DNA from: Dipteris shenzhenensis
Taxonomy: Eukaryota; Polypodiophyta; Polypodiopsida; Gleicheniales
NCBI GenBank assembly: GCA_047967505.1
Contig: CM106539.1
Length of the DNA: 64,000 bases
Direction: 5' to 3' (one strand)
Made by a program: the position numbers and the translations under genes. Positions 12,227-23,516 of this stretch are shown piece by piece (position 1 is the first letter of the stretch; every line of letters starts with the position of its first letter). The notes below the pieces were generated by a model. The model worked only from the letters and a program-made list of their open reading frames with translations, searched no databases and was not told the origin of the DNA.

Positions 12227-14398
12227 ATGGCTGCCGATACAGATCACATCTTCGTCTCCAAGCTCCCCCCCATCGTCATCCCCAATCATCTACCCCTCTC
12301 CCAATACTGCTTCCAACACCTCTCTCAATTCTCCCACAGACCTTGCCTCATCCACCCGGATGGCCTCGTCTCCTCCTACTCTGATGTCCACCTCGCCTCC
12401 CTTCGTATCGCCTCCGGCCTCTCCCAACTTGGCATCCTCAAAGGCGACGTCGTCATGCTCCTCCTTCCTAACTGCGTCGAATTCGTCCTCATCTTCCTCG
12501 GCCTCGCCACCATCGGTGCTGCTGCCACCACCTGTAACCCCTTCTACACCCCCTCCGAAATCGCTAAGCAAGTCGTCGGTTCCCATGCCAAGCTAATCAT
12601 CACCCAGGCTGCATTCGCTGAGAAGCTTGCTGATCTCGCTACCTCTTCCCATTTCCAAGTCATGATCATCGATAATCGTTCTCCTAATCAACCTATTAAT
12701 GCCTCGTATCTCCACTACTCTCTCCTCTCCGAGGCAGACGAGAGTCTGTGCCCCGAGGTAGACATCCATCCCGACGACGTTGTCGCACTTCCTTACTCCT
12801 CCGGTACCACGGGCCTCCCCAAAGGTGTCATGCTCACCCACAAGAATTTGGTCACCAGCATCGCACAGCAAGTCGATGGCGATAATCCCAACTATTTCTG
12901 CACCCCAGAAGATGTCGTCTTGTGCGTGCTGCCCATGTTTCACATCTATTCTCTCAATACCGTGCTTCTTTGCTCTCTGAGAGTAGGGGCCGCCGTAGCT
13001 GTCATGACGAAGTTCGAGATAACGGGATTACTGGATGTCATCCAGAGGCATAAGGTGACTGTAGCGCCTCTGGTACCACCTATTGTGCTAGCTTTGGCAA
13101 AGAATCCTGTCGTGGAGAAATATGATCTGTCCAGCATAAGGGTGCTCATGTCTGGAGCTGCTCCATTAGGCAAGGATTTGGAGGATGCATTTCGGGAGCG
13201 AGTTCCCGGTGCTATCATAGGGCAGGTTCGTAGAGATGCCAATTTCTGTTTCGCAATTTTCTCAATTTCTGGCCGCGCGATATCTGTCGCAAGTTATCAT
13301 CGTTTTCTGCTCACATTGACGAGGAAGAACCTTTTACGAAATGCAGGGCTACGGAATGACAGAAGCTGGTCCGGTCCTAGCCATGTGCTTGGCATTCGCA
13401 AAGCACCCTTTTCCAGTGAAGGCAGGGGCTTGCGGGTCTGTGGTGCGCAATGCCGAGGTCAAGATTGTGAATCCGGAAAGTGGCGATTCTCTTCCTCACA
13501 ACGAGCCTGGCGAAATTTGTATACGCGGCGATCAAATTATGAAAGGTTTTGCTGGCGGCATTCTTTGTTCTAACGCTCTAGCATGACTGAAAGCGTTCAT
13601 TTTATACACGGTTGTCTGCGCTTGAGTCGGACTCTCTACAATTTATAATATGAGAGATATGGTTGACATCATCTATAAATCTGTCTGGAAAGGCTACATT
13701 GGCGATCCAGAGGCGACTACCAATACCATCGATGAAAATGGCTTCTTGCACACGGGCGACATAGGCTTCATAGACGACGACGAGGAGGTCTTCATCGTCG
13801 ACAGGGTGAAAGAAATTATAAAGTTCAAAGGGTTCCAGGTAGGAAGGTTCTTTGCAATCTGCGTTTGATCTTTCGCTTTTTTTTTTCGGCGTCAGGGTCT
13901 TGAAATCACGAGTAATGTGCAGGTTCCTCCAGCGGAGCTAGAGGGCATTCTTCTGTCTCATCATGCCATTGCGGACGCGGCCTGCGTTCCGTAAGTTCTC
14001 CAAAATTGGTTGTCATGCAATTGAAATGTGGCTGCAATGCGGGAAGAATTCCTACGTCGTGCGAGATTTCGTTGATGGATTCGGCGCTGCATGCAGGCGG
14101 AAGGACGAAGTTGCAGGCGAGGTGCCGGTGGCGTTTGTGGTGAAAGCGCAAGGCGCCGATATGATAAGCGAGGCAGCCATTAAGGAGTTTGTTGCGAAGC
14201 AGGTAGGCGGGTGTAATTAGGTGCGTCTGGCGTTCCAATTGCATACATATCTCGAACCTGATGCAATTTGCGCGCTGCTGACAACAGGTGGTCTTCTACA
14301 AGAAGCTGCACGCGATTATCTTCGTGGATAGCATCCCAAAGTCTCCGTCCGGCAAGATTCTAAGAAAGGAACTGAGAAAGACTCTTGAGCAGCAGTGA
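12227..14398 (+). CDS. 4CL: 4-coumarate:CoA ligase (4CL), six exons
   Basis: This enzyme activates 4-coumarate and related cinnamates to CoA thioesters through an adenylate, at the gate from phenylpropanoids to lignin precursors, flavonoids and sporopollenin or cuticle phenolics. Exons by splice sites and frame are 12227-13225, 13347-13545, 13693-13838, 13923-13990, 14097-14202 and 14288-14398, giving 542 residues (family about 540-560). All five introns are GT-AG and short (84-147 bases). Visible motifs are box [17 protein letters not shown] (191-206), FHIYSLN with active-site His239, GYGMTEAGP (334-342), box II GEICIRG (388-394), HTGD, KFKGFQ (443-448) and the C-terminal [11 protein letters not shown] with catalytic Lys529. 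The order and spacing match class 4CL rather than peroxisomal 4CL-like enzymes, and no C-terminal SKL signal is present (it ends EQQ). ATG 12227 gives the typical N-terminus; an upstream in-frame GTG at 12215 is not a plausible start. No inactivating change was seen. Confidence 0.95.
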
Positions 14399-14677
14399 GA
14401 TATCGTCGCATTCCTGCTTCATCAACTCACAGTCCTATCCGTCGGTAGCCTCGTTCAATTTCGCTCAGACTACTACACAGATTCATCATATGTACAGGTC
14501 TGACTGTGACTTTAGCTTTGCATCGAAGCTCTCAAGATTGTGATGGTGATATAACAAGTTTGCCAAGCAACAGTTTCCGAAAACCAGAACAGCAGCCTCT
14601 AAATAATATTTCCTAACTGGCGATTGCAGCTTAATGAGCGTGATCTCGAGCATGGAGACGTTATTTTAGCACCCTTT

Positions 14678-14683
14678 AATAAA
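14678..14683 (+). terminator. candidate poly(A) signal of 4CL
   Basis: AATAAA lies 280 bases after the 4CL stop codon, in the expected range for a plant 3' UTR. It is followed by a T/A-rich stretch. The position is supported only by the hexamer and context. Confidence 0.45.
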
Positions 14684-14699
14684 GCCTGATATTCAATAG

Positions 14700-15043
14700 T
14701 CTAATTCGCAGAGAAAATCTCCCCCTATTTTCAGATGCATCAATCTACCGATCTAGTGGCCTCTGACAAGTGATATCACGTAACAGCGAGGCTTAATTGT
14801 AAACTTTTTTCTTTTCCCAATGTAATCTGACTTTGGGTATTAGAATTTTTTGGTGAATTCAGTTATAATTTAATTATAGTAATGTTTAAAGAAAGTGAAT
14901 ATAAATATATTTTTTAACGATATTTTGATTCAACAATAGATAAAAAACGGAAGGTTTTTCTTGCATAGCAATGAATTATGGAAAATTAATGTAGGTAGTT
15001 AAAGTAGAGTTATTGAAAAGGAGCCGAAATTGTTGATATCGAG
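14700..15043. other. AT-rich spacer, possible Helitron 3' side
   Basis: There is no gene. The near-palindrome AGTTATAATTTAATTATAGT lies at 14861-14880. The 3' end of the neighbouring minus-strand Helitron (CTRR preceded by a hairpin) should fall here or nearby, but I could not identify it with confidence. Confidence 0.4.
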
Positions 15044-15489
15044 TCAATGTATTTGTATAAAAGATATGAAACGGTGTATCAAAAATGTAGACTCGGATTG
15101 AGCTCTCTCAAAAATTGCAATCAAACAAGTTTCCTCCGCTTCAAGTAGTAAATACTTCTTAAGGCATGTTGGGTTTTCTTTTATGTTATTGTATCCTTTT
15201 GAGATTGATGTTGTTTTTAGGTGTAGAATGTGCTGGCGCTCCAATTTATTTGCCTCTTTTTTGCTTGTCATCGATGCTATTATGTTCATCTTGAAGTGGC
15301 TTTCAAATGGGGTGTACCTGTGTACACATCATCGATAATTTTAGTTGGCAGGTTAGTCTTGTGGTGTTGTAGTCGCTTTACAACGGCTGTAGTTTGTCCA
15401 ATGTATTTCTTTCCCTTGTCAAGACAAGTGATGCAATAGATAAAATTCATTTTCGAAGTGTTTTCATTTTTGTCGCTTTGTTTTGTCAT
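15044..15489 (-). pseudogene. GIY-YIG nuclease domain, split by one frameshift
   Basis: ORF 15489-15286 contains FIYCITCLDKGKKYIGQT (GIY-like and YIG strands) followed by a VVKRLQHHK helix with the conserved Arg. After a stop at about 15286 the other frame (15289-15044) supplies KKEANKLERQHILHLKT and then GYNNIKE. That is the expected catalytic Glu helix followed by the Gly-Tyr-Asn turn of GIY-YIG enzymes. Together the two halves cover the whole domain of about 90 residues. It lacks the CCHH zinc knuckle typical of Penelope-type GIY-YIG and looks closer to homing-endonuclease or segregated-nuclease types. It lies downstream of the Helitron helicase on the same strand, with open-frame remnants in between, which suggests a C-terminal fusion or second ORF of the same element. 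Confidence 0.7.
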
Positions 15490-15615
15490 TGCAAGGTTTG
15501 TGGATACAACGGAGAAAAGTGTAAGTTTAATCTCATGTTGTAGAAGCTAGTTTACAGACAATTATGTGAACTCTAGTTTACCTTCAGTTTTGATCTTTGT
15601 TGGTGTCGGGAAGAT

Positions 15616-15737
15616 AGTTTTTGCCTTTTCGTAATGTTCTTCAGTGAAGTTGTACATCACTTTTTCAATAGTAACTAGTTTTTGCCTTTTCATAATGTTC
15701 TTCAGGGAAATTGTACATCACTTTTTCAATAGTAACT
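15616..15737 (+). repeat. 61-base tandem duplication inside the Helitron
   Basis: The unit AGTTTTTGCCTTTTC...CAATAGTAACT occurs at 15616 and 15677 with three differences. On the minus strand both copies encode the same peptide (TIEKVMYNF-EEHYEKAK), so the duplication hit coding sequence and shifted the frame between the helicase part and the GIY-YIG part. Confidence 0.85.
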
Positions 15738-15811
15738 AGTCACTAACTTGCCTCCACATTGTAAATGTCTTTGAATTGCTCAAGTATGGTATCTGCCTCT
15801 TGCTTGTCCAA

Positions 15812-16237
15812 TTAAGAGAGCTCTTCGATGTTGATGTTGAATGTGAAGTATAGCATTATCATGTAGTACATTGATATTCCTTTGCCATATTTATCAAGGA
15901 GTGTTTGCGCCATGGAACGAGTCATTTCTTCGTTGGCTAATTCGTTTCCATCTGAGAGTTTCTGTATAATGTGCTTAATTAGGCCATCTACGAGGTTGTT
16001 TAACCCTCTTGGTTTGTCTAGCAAAATCTGGGTCACTCTTGCCATTATTGGATAATATTCTTTGTGAGAATTGAATTCGTAGATGTATTCTGTGGGTAGT
16101 ACCCTTGCTATGTTAGCTCTTCGCATTTGTTTGTCGTTGAAGAATATCTTTGTTCCTTTTTTCTGCATCTTGGAGGTGCGTTCCTGTTCATCTATCTTTT
16201 GTATTGCCTTTCTTTTAACTTGTTGGAAGAGCTGCAA
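15812..16237 (-). pseudogene. Helitron ORF segment between helicase and GIY-YIG, unknown domain
   Basis: This is 141 codons on the minus strand, mostly charged and helical (for example QMRRANIARVLPTEYIYEF, then MTRSMAQTLLDKYGKGISMY). It is not recognised as a known domain. The reading frame continues past its TAA at 15812 as LDKQEADTILEQFKDIYNVE before more stops, and runs towards the GIY-YIG domain. It therefore probably belongs to the same polyprotein. Confidence 0.5.
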
Positions 16238-16549
16238 AGTAGTGAAGGTTAAATCTGTTGAATATCATCGAGGCACGATTAGGTTGATGTAACAAAGTGG
16301 AATTTTTAAAGCATATAGCTTTACCTTTCTTGCGCTAGCCATAACTTCTAGGTCACCTTTTTATTTTTTTAGGCTGCTTGATCTGTGAAAATGAGGAATG
16401 TCATCTAAGTTTTTTTTTTTGATTGATTCTTAGCTAGTTGAAACGTAAGAGTGGACATGATTGTCTTTTAAATGAAAATGCCTAATTTATTCAGGTGGTG
16501 CGACATATGGCATTGCTACAAAGTCAGTCGATTTTATGCCATGCAAGAT

Positions 16550-17895
16550 CTAAAGATTCTGACAAGTAGTCACTCGAGAGAGCATGACATACGTTAGTCC
16601 TCGAGCAAATGACTGTTGTATCATGATTATTGCCTTCCCTTGTAGTGTTGTGCCTTGTGATTTATGGCCAGTCATGGCATTTGCAAGTGTGATTGGAAAT
16701 GTGGTTTTGTGGTACCACGTTCCATTGAGGACCCTTCGAGTGTGCTTTGAGCATCTAAGGATTATATGCTCTCCTATCAAGTAGAGGATGGCATGAATCT
16801 TTACCAATGTGGATGTTGCTTCGTCCCACTCCAGTCTTTGAATAGTTTCTGTTGCTCCATCGGTTGCCCCGATCATCAAGTTGATGTTCTCTGTTAGCAT
16901 GATTTTTGCCTCGATTGCCACATGAGGAACTTCATGGAAATTTGGGTCCATGATCCAGTCTTGTAGTTCATCAATGTTGGTGGCATTTGACACGACTTGG
17001 ACTGGTATGATGTCGGAGCTTGCAAATCATGATGTCAATATTGCATCGTTAAATCGATGTACATCCTGTATGTGAGTGCATAGAATAGTCGTGTCTATGT
17101 CCATGAATGTTGCTGCCTCCTCTTCTGTGATTATGAGACCACCAAGGTATCGTTCGATCTGCTCTTTTGTTGGTGGTGTTGTGCGAATGATGTTTAAGAT
17201 TGTATTAAAATCTGGATCTTCTAGGTGCCATATGGAGGTATGCATGTAGTGAAATCTTTCCATGCTCCAAAAGGGCGAATTACTGATGTGGCATTTTTGG
17301 CAATAGTCCTTTGCAGCGACCCTACATTTGCATACTGGTGGTAGTTGTTGCATGTCGTCGAAAAGAATCACCTTCTTGGATTGAAATGGGTCTAGCGTAC
17401 TATTCTTGCAAACCTCACAAAGTTGTCGAACCAACAGAATCATCATTTGGGACATCATCATAGATATCTCTTGATGATGATTGTGTCTGCCGCAAATAAA
17501 GCAAAGTAGCATTCATCGGAATTGGCAAGTGTGCCACGAAACATATCATTCTTCTTCAGAAGGGCAAATTGATGATGGACTATTGTTGCTAGGCGGCTCA
17601 AGCGTAGTGCTGCAACACCAGTTGTCGCTGACAAAACTATGGATTTTTTGTGCAAAACGTGATTGTATGTAATGTACTTGATCATGAATGTCTTACTTGA
17701 GCCTAGTGTTCCGCAAACAATGTGCAGCCCTCCTTTTGTTTCGAAGATGTTTTTGTAGATAGCACTTTGATCTTCTGTCAGCGTACTATCTCCCATGCCT
17801 TTGAATTCATCTAGTAGTTGTAGAATCCTGATTCGGCTCCTCTCGAGTGTGTTGTGGCTCCCATCCTTGCAAATGGTTAGAGAAGTATCATCCAT
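16550..17895 (-). pseudogene. PIF1-type DNA helicase domain of the Helitron
   Basis: Three collinear minus-strand ORFs make up an SF1 PIF1-like helicase. ORF 17895-17458 has the Q-motif LTEDQSAIY (residues 39-47) and Walker A as GTLGSSKT (62-69; family form G-GGTGK(S/T)). ORF 17512-17027 has motif III as ILFDDMQQLPPV (canonical GDF-QLPPV). ORF 16993-16550 has motif V LANAMTGHKSQGTTL and motif VI YVMLSRVT. The first junction is a frameshift near 17460-17510, which removes the DE of Walker B. The second is a single in-frame TGA near 17025. Altered Walker A and motif III residues also argue against activity. In Helitrons this domain unwinds DNA for rolling-circle transposition. Confidence 0.85.
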
Positions 17896-17921
17896 GGCTC
17901 ACAAAGGGCTCTTTTGCAAGA

Positions 17922-19120
17922 TCATGTTGGTAATTTGTTGTCTTGTCTCATTGACAAGCATATGAATCTTATAGTAATTTGAGATGAGTGTATCGATGTC
18001 TTGCTCTGTCTGGAGAATCCCACGCATGTGACATTCCAAAAAGTACAACCTTGTATGATTGTCCATGTCGAGAGCAATTCGTTCTCATTCTTGAAGGGAA
18101 TCTTCTTTATCAACTCATTGAAGAAGAAGCCCTCATAGTGGTGGGCGGGATGGTAATCAGTGAAGCGTACGAGCCGTGTGTTGGGGTATACATAGTTCTC
18201 GAATAAATCCTTCATCGTTGTAGGGGTTCTCTCGCGCATTCGTTCCTTTTGGGACGTGAAGGATTTCCAATACTGCTGAAATGTGAGGTGCTCTAATACC
18301 ACCGAATGCACACAGTAAGTGTCAATTGGATGCATTGTTGCGACACAATAGTTTCGCAAGTATATTTGACGAAGCTCCGGAGGCCAGGAGTCAATCGAGT
18401 ACACAGCTTCGTTGTGATGGATTGTTGGTACTTGCAAGCATGCCATTATTGCCTTGGTCAGTGACATTGGCTTTGACAAGATGTACGTAGAGATCATCTT
18501 TAGCTTCAATGGATCTAGCATGTTAAGGCCCAGTCGCTTAGCGTCCTTGACATTTAGGTTTACTCTGCCTACCAGTTTTGTTTTCATAGCATACTTCAGC
18601 AGATAGTATGACAGACCAGTATTTGTGATTCTTTGAATATTCATATGTCCTTGCCATAGTAACAGTATTGCATCATGATACGGGATAACATATCTGTGCT
18701 TTTGATTTGGGCAGAAATACAACCATCGATGTGTCTTTGGATATACTAATGGCTTTGTGTCTGGGGATGGTCATCAAATGGAAATCCATACTTGCATTTT
18801 CTCGAAATTTGCAGTTTACGCTTGCAAGAATTGCTGCAATTATGGATTTGCTTTCTTTGCACCAACCTTCGTAGTTTCATCGCTGAAGAAGCATGTGAAA
18901 GCTATGGAACCTAGTCTTCTTCATATGGAATGTGGGCATCTATTTCATTTGTAACTTGATCAACATCATCATCATGGAGCCATAACATAATGTGTGCGTG
19001 AATTAATCCACAATTTTGGATTTCATACCTAATCAAGTAATGATTGACTCTTCCCAGCAAGCTGTTGTTGCTAAAAATGTATTGGTGCAAGAACTGTTGC
19101 AACCTGAGGTGGAAAATCAT
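17922..19120 (-). pseudogene. Helitron Rep (HUH endonuclease) domain
   Basis: ORF 19120-18911 contains EIQNCGLIHAHIMLWLHDDD, the Helitron motif 2 with the His-x-His pair (family: E-Q-RGLPHAHILLWL). ORF 18722-17922 begins with the strand YVIPYHDAILLLWQGHMNIQ and then GLSYYLLKYAMKTK, where the Tyr-x-x-Lys-Tyr pattern (residues 40-44) marks the catalytic tyrosines that nick DNA and hold the 5' end. Between them, around 18730-18910, the frame is broken. The remainder of the second ORF (MHPIDTYCVHSV and onward) is the usual linker to the helicase. Confidence 0.85.
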
Positions 19121-19303
19121 GGCACACTCGACAGGGCAATCTCTCCAAGTGAACTGTGGGTTGTACTACTTTACGAGTTACTCGAGATCGTTGAACTCTA
19201 GCCATCACGTGTCAGTAACTTCGTAAGCCATTAATGTCAAGAATATATGCGATAGATCCCACTGATCCACAATTGCCATTAGATTCTTCAAGTTTCTCTA
19301 ATG

Positions 19304-19945
19304 CTAGGTGGGAGAGCCTAGTATTGTTGCTGGGATCTCAAATTTGATCATGTCTCTTATCAACTCCTCAGTTGTTGCGTTTGGTCTTTCACGATGCTTT
19401 TGATCGATGTCTCTTTGAAGGATAGTTGTTTGTGTCTCGTTTGCTATAGCAAATGCTTGACGAAATTGATACATTAGCAAAAGATACGACTTGTACAATG
19501 TGAATATTGAGAAGAATGTAGACACCCTCATTTTTAAATACTCATGGAAGAAAAGGCGACCATCGTGCCAACCGTGCCCGAAAGGGAAAAGAAATGGAAA
19601 GAGGGCACTTTCGATCGTCAGCTCCTTGCCTTCTATCATTTCATTTCTTGTGGCGATAGCCGCTTGCTCCCTTGGATTTTCCTTTATACGTACGAGGATC
19701 GACCCAACCTCTCTAGTTGCAAGCCTAGAGAACTGTGATTTATTGGGAACTTGGTCAATGCATTTCAATATAGACAGGTAGTTCCTTTCATGTGCAACAC
19801 CCATCGCCTCGAATGGAGAGTTTGCAGAGTGTTTTTCTAGTATTGTTGTGATAGCATCTGATGAGACAACACTAATTCTTTCCAGCATGGTCTTGCATTG
19901 CTTTAACAATGGGTTCGACGCAAGAATGTCTCTAGTGGCCGTCAA
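19304..19945 (-). pseudogene. Helitron-like N domain
   Basis: This 213-codon segment has the Helitron signature ALFPFLFPFGHGWHDG followed by FFHEYLKMRV and LYKSYLLLMYQFRQAFAIAN, the conserved block directly N-terminal of Rep in plant Helitrons. It is in frame over its whole length and lies 180 bases upstream of the HUH motif segment, with a frame break between. Confidence 0.8.
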
Positions 19946-20166
19946 GAAATGTTCAGTGTTTCAATAGAATTGATCTTGTTGATTCTAGCATATGAGAGGA
20001 TTATCTAACAAAGATCTTGATGTCAGCTACCCTACCGCCAATGACTGTTGGTGATATTTATACTGACATCTAATAGTGATAGCATCTACATGTGGAAGAC
20101 ATTTGTGCAAAGGATTCCTTGTATATATTCGACCTTGTATGGAACTGAGTATAGCTTTCAAAAAGG

Positions 20167-20628
20167 TTAAGAGATACACCCCTTGCAAAACATTTGTGAT
20201 GCCAGGTCACCATGTGCTTTCTCTGCGTGCACATGAAGTAGGATATTGGAGAAGCAATAAGGAGGGACTATGTTTGATTCTAGCGCGTTTTGGAATTGTG
20301 AAAGTTTGTGACTTTTGCTAGTCCAAAGCTCACACTTTCCACATGAAGCACAAAATTGGAGCTTCTTAATTCGTTGAGAGCAATCATTATTCCAATTTGC
20401 CAGTGTTCGATCTAGAAAGAGCCAGTTTCTTGTTGATGGCTGTAGTTTACATTTTTTCATTTCAAACGTTCTTCGTACAGCAAGGCGACGCCTCTCGATA
20501 ATGAATTGCCTCATGTTTGAGGTACTTCTATGCGTAGCTATCCTATCACCAAGTACAAGCATATAACATAAATTTTTTGCATTTGTTAATCTAATCGGTA
20601 CACATTCTAGGTGAAATGAATATCGCAC
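20167..20628 (-). pseudogene. Helitron N-terminal ORF segment with Cys pairs
   Basis: This 153-codon ORF contains LQFCASCGKCELW (C-x2-C-x2-C) and a C-terminal MFCKGC, compatible with the zinc-binding start of a Helitron RepHel protein. It is basic in the middle (ERRRLAVRRTF). It is placed in the element because of strand, position between the 5' terminus and the N domain, and composition. The domain itself is not securely recognised. Confidence 0.45.
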
Positions 20629-20844
20629 ATGTACTGTGTTAATTTTGTAGAATTCAATAACAATTGCATGACAAAGTTTGATAGAAGGAAAGTACCTTCT
20701 CTACTACTGTTGCTGGAATGCTGAGATGACTGGAGCTTGGACGAGAGCAAAATGACCTCAAGCAACGGAATGAAAATAAGTGAGATCATGAAACAATAAG
20801 AAGGTGCTAAAGAATGAGGAATTAAAGACGTGGGTCTTTTAATA

Positions 20845-20942
20845 TATAGTATAATTATAGTAATCACACAGTGTGCGTGGGGAGGCGGCGCGCTTCCTTC
20901 CCCAAAGAGTTATAATCTAAGGGAACACGCCCTTCCTCGGGA
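20845..20942 (-). repeat. Helitron 5' terminal region, copy 1
   Basis: On the minus strand the element appears to begin at 20942 with TC preceded by host A. It continues with an AGGAAGGGCGTGTTCCC block, a GGAAGCGCGCCGCCTCCCC GC-rich block, and then an ATTACTATAATTATACTATA stretch leading into the first ORF. A second copy of the same 100 bases, also starting A^TC, lies at 30058-30154. Two independent copies with the same A^TC edge support a Helitron 5' end. Confidence 0.65.
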
Positions 20943-22779
20943 TCCAATTTTCAAGCATCGAGAGTAGTAGCATCTAGTAGCTTCAAGAAGAGATAGCGTC
21001 AATGCAACGATGTTGATTTTGTACCTGAATGTTAGTTGTTTGTCTTGTACTTTGCTGCGTCGCAGAAAAGCGATATCCAAGTCAAATTTAGCACGCATAT
21101 ATGGGCGTCCTGCAAAGCACAAAAAGATACATTGAAAATGGATTGTATATCTAAAGAACAATGTCGTTCTTACTACTTTTAACAAATATTGAATTTGCAC
21201 ATTAAAAATTTCCCCCTACAACTTGCAAAAGTTTTTAAATTACATGTACGATTATAGTGCTCATATTGAATGTGCTATATGTGTGTAGACAAAATTACGT
21301 ATAATTACTGCCGTGATGGACTATTCAATATAGACAATGGTTTTGCTCAATATCTCTAATGCTTGGCTTGTCGTCGTCAACATGCAAGCGTATATATTTT
21401 CCCCTTGATTATATACAAGGAAAGTCGAAATTTCCTTCGCCATATAGGTGAAGGACATCAAGACAAAGGAACTTTGTTACGATAGTTTTGTTTATTGGGT
21501 TGACTCTCAATCTTCTTTTCTTCTTCTTTGGAGATGGCAGATTCTCTTTTTTACTTGTCTCCATTTTCTTCTTGTTTGAGGCCTTGAGCTTTGGTTTATT
21601 GCTAGACTCTTGCGTGCTAGTTGATGAAGTCATTATTGAATGCTTGGTTCTAGAGGAGCTTACTATGTTGAGAATTTTTGTGAGCTATTGCCGTTGCGGA
21701 TGGCTGATTGAATCACGAATCTGGAACAACAAAGATAAATAATCTCAAAAATTTTGTCTATGTTAAAAAGCGAATTGTTGTTTATGGTAGCAATGTAATG
21801 CAAACACGTGAAGACATCATTAAATCTAATTCTTGAATTTCGTAAAGGAACGGGTAAAAAAATTACACGTGTATATCTAATAAAAGAACATGCAAAAATA
21901 AACACGTGTATATTGGATAAAATAACGATTCAAAACTTTTTCATTTCTAAGCCAATCATAAATTCAAAAACTGCATTACATTAACAAAACTTAAAAGATT
22001 TGAAAGACTCAATGAGAAAATTATTTAGTGATCTAATTAGCCTAAGTTATTAATTAACGCCTGCCCCTGCCCTCCCTCCCCTCCGCCTCGCTGCTCCCTC
22101 TCCCCTCAGGCCTCGCCCGCTTATACCGCTCATCGTTCTATCTCCCCCCTTCGTTTTATCTCCTCCCTTCACCCTCTTTGATCATCGCTCTATCTCCCCC
22201 CTTCTCCCTCTTCGCTCCTCTCTCCCTCCCACTACAGAGAAATCACACCATGGCCCTTCACAAATATTTAGACAGTCTTACGAAGGAGATGGCTACCTTT
22301 TCTTTTTGGGTCCACATCTGTCCGAGCAGCAAACCCAAGCATGAATCGGAAATATGATGCTTTTTCAAAATGAATTAAGCACAGGCAGGGGTGGACACGC
22401 ACGATAGCCATACATTTCCAAGGCAAACGTAAATAAGAAGAAACAGCAAGACCAGTCGTGATTAACGACATAGCAATACCTGGTTGCAGCAGTACTCGCA
22501 ATATCCGACCTTCTATTTGTTGTGATGGAGAAGCGTTCAACGCGAAGTACATCTACAGCAAGCATGCAACATAACTTCTGTAAAAGTTGTCTTTCTTTAT
22601 AGATGCAGTTTTTGTAGTAAAAATCCCACGTAAACTTCGTAGAAGTAAGAATCGTTGACACTAACGTCACTCAGGCACTCTTAAGTCCTACTCCTATGAA
22701 AAACTACTCTGCAAGGTCATACATGTTAAGAGGTGAAAGATTGAACCTCTAATTGCCAAAGAGTCGATGTGTTGCCTAG
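20943..22779. other. stretch without a recognisable gene
   Basis: A lysine-rich 74-codon minus-strand ORF (21633-21409) has KKKRRLRVNP and SKKENLPSPKKKK, but no domain is recognised and there is no supporting context. A CT-rich segment runs from 22060 to 22245 (CCCTGCCCTCCCTCCCCTCC-like). Nothing else was recognised. Confidence 0.4.
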
Positions 22780-23392
22780 GATACTACTATACACGCTGGA
22801 AGTACAAACATGATTGCAACAGAAAAAACAAAAAAGCAAGGAAAAAGACAAAAAGAGAGTACTTGGATTAGGTACTTAAGGTGGTGTAAAGACTTTGACA
22901 AGAAAGAGATTACAAAGGAATGTATTAATAAGTCACATAGAAGCTATAAATCTCCACCTTCCCCTATATTAATACTATAAAGCTTACTATAAACCTTTCA
23001 AATTTAGAGTCTCCTCTTGAAAAAGCTAGATTGACATTAATGGTACAGATCATGACACATTAACGGTACATCATGACACATGGACGAAGGAGGGCTCAAC
23101 AAATCCAAAGACCTCTTAAGGCTGCCTACCATAACTAGCCAAATTTAGGGTGTTCAAGCTCTATTGGAGCCACGGGTCATGCTATTTTGGTCGAGATACT
23201 ACTGTACACGCTAGAAGTACAAACATAATTGCAACAGAAAAAACAAAAAAGCAAGGAAAAAGACAAAAAGAGAGTACTTGGATTAGGTACTTAAGGTGGT
23301 GTTAAGACTTTGACAAGAAAGAGATTACAAAGGAATGTATTAATAAGTCACATAGAAGCTATAAATCTCCACCTTCCCCTATATTAATACTA
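22780..23392 (+). repeat. 198-base direct repeats flanking 217 bases (TRIM-like?)
   Basis: 22780-22977 and 23195-23392 match almost base for base (about 5 differences) at an offset of 415. Both run from GATACTACT to CCCCTATATTAATACTA. The size and spacing recall a terminal-repeat-in-miniature retroelement, but the ends are not TG...CA, and no primer-binding site or target duplication was found. A plain segmental duplication is equally possible. Confidence 0.8.
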
Positions 23393-23516
23393 CGAGTAAC
23401 TTGACTCATCTACGACGGGCTAGCGACCCGCTCCGCCGGGTCTCAAGATACTAAAATGTTTGAAACCAACAATATAACAAAAGAAACATTTAAATGCAAG
23501 CAACATACTCTAACCA

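Larger units (their letters stand above)
15044..20942 (-). mobile_element. decayed autonomous Helitron with extra GIY-YIG module
   Basis: Reading on the minus strand from 20942, there is a candidate 5' terminus A^TC, an AT-rich promoter-like stretch, a Cys-containing N-terminal ORF, the Helitron-like N domain, a Rep domain with HUH and Tyr motifs, and a PIF1-type helicase. A linker ORF and a GIY-YIG nuclease domain follow. All pieces are on one strand in the Helitron order, but the frame breaks repeatedly, so the copy is dead. The 3' terminus is not located, so the low-coordinate limit is the last recognised coding segment. Rolling-circle Rep plus SF1 helicase is diagnostic of Helitrons; the GIY-YIG part is not part of the standard design. 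Confidence 0.8.

Noticed and set aside
12290-13242. Antisense and alternate-frame ORFs over 4CL
   Set aside because: They overlap conserved 4CL coding sequence and are composition shadows (Asp/Glu- or Ser-rich).
13226-13573. Continuation of the first 4CL exon to a 452-codon protein
   Set aside because: After Gln333 the sequence stops resembling 4CL; GT at 13226 and AG at 13346 restore the family sequence in phase.
14861-14880. AT palindrome as the Helitron 3' hairpin
   Set aside because: Helitron 3' hairpins are usually GC-rich and followed by CTRR; no such ending was seen next to it.
22780-23392. Calling the direct repeats a TRIM element
   Set aside because: No TG/CA ends, primer site, purine tract or target duplication could be found, so only a repeat is reported.
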